Assembly (NCBI GenBank): GCA_963965975.1
Contig: OZ014411.1
Coordinates: 8,371,501 to 8,435,500, forward strand
From: Xestospongia bergquistia
Lineage: Eukaryota; Porifera; Demospongiae; Haplosclerida; Petrosiidae
DNA: 64,000 nt
Direction: 5' to 3'
Of the stretch, positions 61,194 to 64,000 are shown piece by piece; within the stretch, counting starts at the first letter, position 1; each line of letters opens with the position of its first letter. The notes beneath the pieces were generated by a model, which searched no databases, had not been told where the DNA came from, and saw only the letters and a list, made by a program, of their open reading frames with translations. The translations under genes were made by a program, and so were the position numbers.

Positions 61194-63956
61194 TTATGTT
61201 GCTGTCATATCAGAATGATGTTTAACAGTGAAAGTAATAGAGCCTTGAGTCTCAGCCTGATTCTGTCGTTCCATTAACCTCAATGTACGACGTTCTCCTG
61301 CACTATCAGCAGCAGGCAGTGTAGCTGAAGCTTGCCCCATAAAACGATTCCTCATCATACCATGATTGAAAACCTGGAGAATGATAATAATTATATATGT
61401 ACCAGATGATTTTAATAATTTCTAATGATTGTCACTATGGATATACCGTAAACGTCAAAATTTTCGAGGTATATAGTTATATTTTTGCAGTTGAGTGACA
61501 TTGCAAAAATTAGACTCACAAATAATTAGAGTAACTAATAACTCATCCATCACGTTGCTGCACGAGGATACAGAATATCTAAATATTCACGAAGTCAAAT
61601 TTTCGCGGTTGACACAAAACACAAAATTGTGAGTTCAGGAAAATTTTATGCACGAAAGTTTGAGTGGCGAAAATTTTGACATTTACAGTATAAAGCTAAC
61701 TGTATTATGAAGTATCAAGTATGATGTATTCTATATTTCCTAGTAAACCATTGCAATTTTTAATGTTAATAAACATCAAAATTGACTAAAGGAAATTATT
61801 TTGTTATCATTTCGTTATATATATTTCATCATATATATATATACTTGTATACCGTAAGGGTACAAATTTTCGAGGGCTTAAATTTTTGTGCTTTTAAAAT
61901 TTTCTTTATTATTTAAATTTCTTGAGTATTAACTTTCATGTTTAGTGGGTGTGAAGTATTAATTAATGGGTGTGGTATCGGGCACGTGTTGTGATCACAA
62001 GCGTGATTTTTGCGAAATATGGCTACCTATTCCTATAAATCCATGGTAAGAGGGTACCATATATACAAGAAAATCTTGGAGGCAGCTGACGAAGTACTTC
62101 ATTGTAAAAGAGAAAGAAGTAACCGACAGGATCCCTTTGCGTGATTATGCGTGGGTGGAGTAAAAGTTAAATTTTATGATAAAACAACAACCCACGAATA
62201 CAGCGAAATTAAATCCCCCACAAAAATTTATACCCTTACGGTAGCATATTACAAATTTAAAAAGAACTGACTTGAACTTTAATTTCAGCATCTTCAGGTT
62301 TCTTGACATAGAAAACAATATCATTGTCAAACTGTGGGTCTAGAGTATTTTGTCTCACTGGAGTGACTACACTTTTACCCTCACAAGTCACTTTACAGTA
62401 CGGATCAGCTCCTATCAACAACAAACAATAAAAATTTATAATTAACACAATACACTAAACGATCATTGGAATATTGGTCATTTCAATTAGTCAATAAACA
62501 TAAAATAGAAACAGATAATTTCAAAGGTATACTATATATATAATGGTGACACAAGTATTCTAGTTGACCCATTGCACATTGAACTGTGCTTTCTATCATT
62601 TCTGCTAAACAACATAGTACATTAGTACAAACTAGTTCTGTCTGTGTCAGTCATTTGTTTACAATATACTTTAATTTTTCTTGTGAAATACAATGTACAT
62701 ATAGAAGTGTTCAAATAATATCCAAGGAGTATCAAATTAACCAATGTTCTTGAATGGGTACTTCATTAATTTATATTGCCTTTAATTTATTAGACTTAAT
62801 ATTATTCATACACCATACATGTAACTACAAGACATGCTTGTATATATATTTATAAAGTGTAAGTGCATACCAACTCCAGTCATATCTTGTTTAGTTAATC
62901 CTTGGGCATTATGAAGCTGAACAACCACTTGTCCTCGATATGGCCCCACACAACAGCAGCATAGGTACCCACAACAACCACGAGTTGGATGATCCTTCTT
63001 TAACTCTCTATAGAAAAGAAACATATAAAACTCAAAATACATAAATAGGTATGCTTCATCCTTCTATCTGTTCATCTCTTCAACACTGTGCATGTTATTG
63101 TCTACACATCAACCATCAGCAGCTGTTCATCTATCCATTTAACCACACTTACTTTACATGAGCATTTCGTTCAGAAAAGACTTGTAAAAGGAACTCCCTT
63201 TCTTCATTAGGTTCAAAGGTAGATGGCACTAGAACATATCTGCCTTGTCCCAATGTAAAACGCCCAAATACACTACGTCTGTTAGTGTAGGTCACACTAC
63301 CAGCCTCTGGTCTGATTGTATGGATACGATACCTACGGTTCTCCTCAACCTACAAAAAATAGATTGTACAGACACTTAAATTATATTACAAATTAGGTAA
63401 TATTAAAAAAACGTTAAATGAAGACAAAATATTGGAAAGGTGGGTAGTGATTCAATGTGATACATTTAAAACTTAAACACCATAGACAAACTAAAAACAC
63501 AGATTACAAGTGAGGGTGAACCTATGTGGTAGGCAGGCTGAGACCTAAAATGTAGCAGAACCTGTTGTGTAGGAGAATTAAGAACTTTTTCTCACTTTGA
63601 ATGACTGGTTATTCAATTGACAGTACTAAAGAATCCCAGTACAGTTTTTTAATTGTCTGAAAACTTCACTGGTTCACTTCATGCACCCACATCTTACACT
63701 GTCATCTTGTAGCATGTATTTTTGTAAGTTTTAATCTGCATTTGCTTGTTAGAATCACTTAGAGTAGTTAACATACATGAGATTACAGCCACACTATATG
63801 TGTATGGATTACCTTCATAACCAGGAAACCAATAGAGAAGTTCTTTAGTGGTTCTTTAGTGGCTGTTCTTTGAGTTCGTCGTGATCGCGATGTACGAGGA
63901 TCTTTCTGCATCAAAGAAACCATGACTTCTTCTTCTTCTCCCAATACAAAGGAATA
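61194..63956 (-). CDS. calpain-5-like protease, C-terminal part (partial at window end)
   Basis: Five exons are visible: 63813-63956, 63153-63349, 62871-63007, 62272-62411, and a terminal exon 61194-61373 that ends in TAA. The upstream catalytic exons lie beyond the window. The first two encode the C2-like beta-sandwich (domain III) typical of calpains: NFSIGFLVMKVEENRRYRIH, FGRFTLGQGRYVLVPSTFEP and REFLLQVFSERN. A Cys-rich linker (CCGYLCCCCVGPYRGQ) leads into a true C2 domain (VVVQLHNAQGLTKQDMTG, ADPYCKVTCEGKSVVTPVRQ, NTLDPQFDN, FNHGMMRNRFMGQ). That order, domain III then C2 and no EF hands, marks the CAPN5/6 type. In the C2, the DxD of the third loop reads NHG, so calcium binding there is probably weak or absent. 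Whether the protease domain keeps its Cys/His/Asn triad cannot be judged here. Confidence 0.85.
61444..61690. mobile_element. palindromic MITE, TACCGTAAACGTC type
   Basis: TACCGTAAACGTCAAAATTT at the left is answered by its inverse ending GACATTTACAGTA at the right, flanked by TA dinucleotides as expected for Tc1/mariner-type insertion. The element is 247 bases long and non-coding, and lies in the last intron of the calpain-like gene. Confidence 0.88.
61850..62243. mobile_element. second MITE, TACCGTAAGGGTA type
   Basis: TACCGTAAGGGTACAAATTT at the left and its inverse (ATACCCTTACGGTA) at the right bound a 394-base non-coding element in the same intron as the previous one. The first eight terminal bases are shared between the two MITEs, but the rest differs, so they are sister families likely moved by the same transposase type. 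Confidence 0.88.
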
Positions 63957-64000
63957 CTAATAAAGAAATAACAAGACTATTGAACAAATTAATTTTAGTA

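Noticed and set aside
60978-61277. 99-codon plus-strand frame as a separate gene
   Set aside because: It overlaps antisense the terminal exon of the calpain-like gene and has AT-rich low-complexity content with no motif.

Overview
This window is eukaryotic DNA: AT-rich, full of GT-AG introns (many only 40-100 bases), simple repeats, palindromic MITEs and decayed retroelements. The gene content (expanded HSPA12-like Hsp70s, FUT8, a calpain-5-like protease, long coiled-coil proteins on mini-exons) and the compact style fit an early-branching animal. A demosponge such as Amphimedon is my best guess, by inference only. I see no tRNA, rRNA or CRISPR array.

Layout. From 1.4 to 5.5 kb two related plus-strand genes stand side by side: a coiled-coil protein with a domain resembling the C-terminal part of mitochondria-eating protein (MIEAP/SPATA18), and a coiled-coil protein of the same architecture that ends in two LIM domains. 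An HSPA12-like Hsp70 lies on the minus strand at 7.7-10.0 kb. From 10.1 to 21.1 kb is a graveyard: a broken copy of the LIM gene, Ty3/Gypsy and reverse-transcriptase fossils, a protein-kinase pseudogene, a MITE and a scrap of a MIEAP-like gene. A second intact MIEAP-like gene follows at 22.6-25.4 kb. A tandem pair of HSPA12-like copies at 27.1-32.2 kb shares the same premature stop. It is followed by a LINE inside a further duplicate of the Hsp70 3' flank. A third MIEAP-like gene with a long Ser/Pro/Thr tail spans 35.4-41.1 kb.

From 41.4 to 46.1 kb duplicated pieces of that tail and of the next gene's 5' end are interleaved with an 11-bp minisatellite and a MITE. An intact FUT8 (alpha-1,6-fucosyltransferase) fills 46.1-52.8 kb. 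On the minus strand are an unrecognised 1440-residue gene (53.9-60.7 kb) and the 3' half of a calpain-5-like gene (61.2 kb to the window end).

The most interesting content is the coiled-coil family (three MIEAP-like genes, one LIM gene, at least two relics). Its coils are encoded by runs of phase-2/phase-2 mini-exons of 33, 42, 45 or 54 bases, and its C-terminal module differs between members. Gene models were checked by exon phase: the four family members, the minus-strand Hsp70, FUT8 and the 1440-residue gene all sum to whole codons. FUT8 acts in N-glycan core fucosylation in the Golgi. The other genes have no evident joint pathway, although quality control (Hsp70-like, MIEAP-like) recurs.
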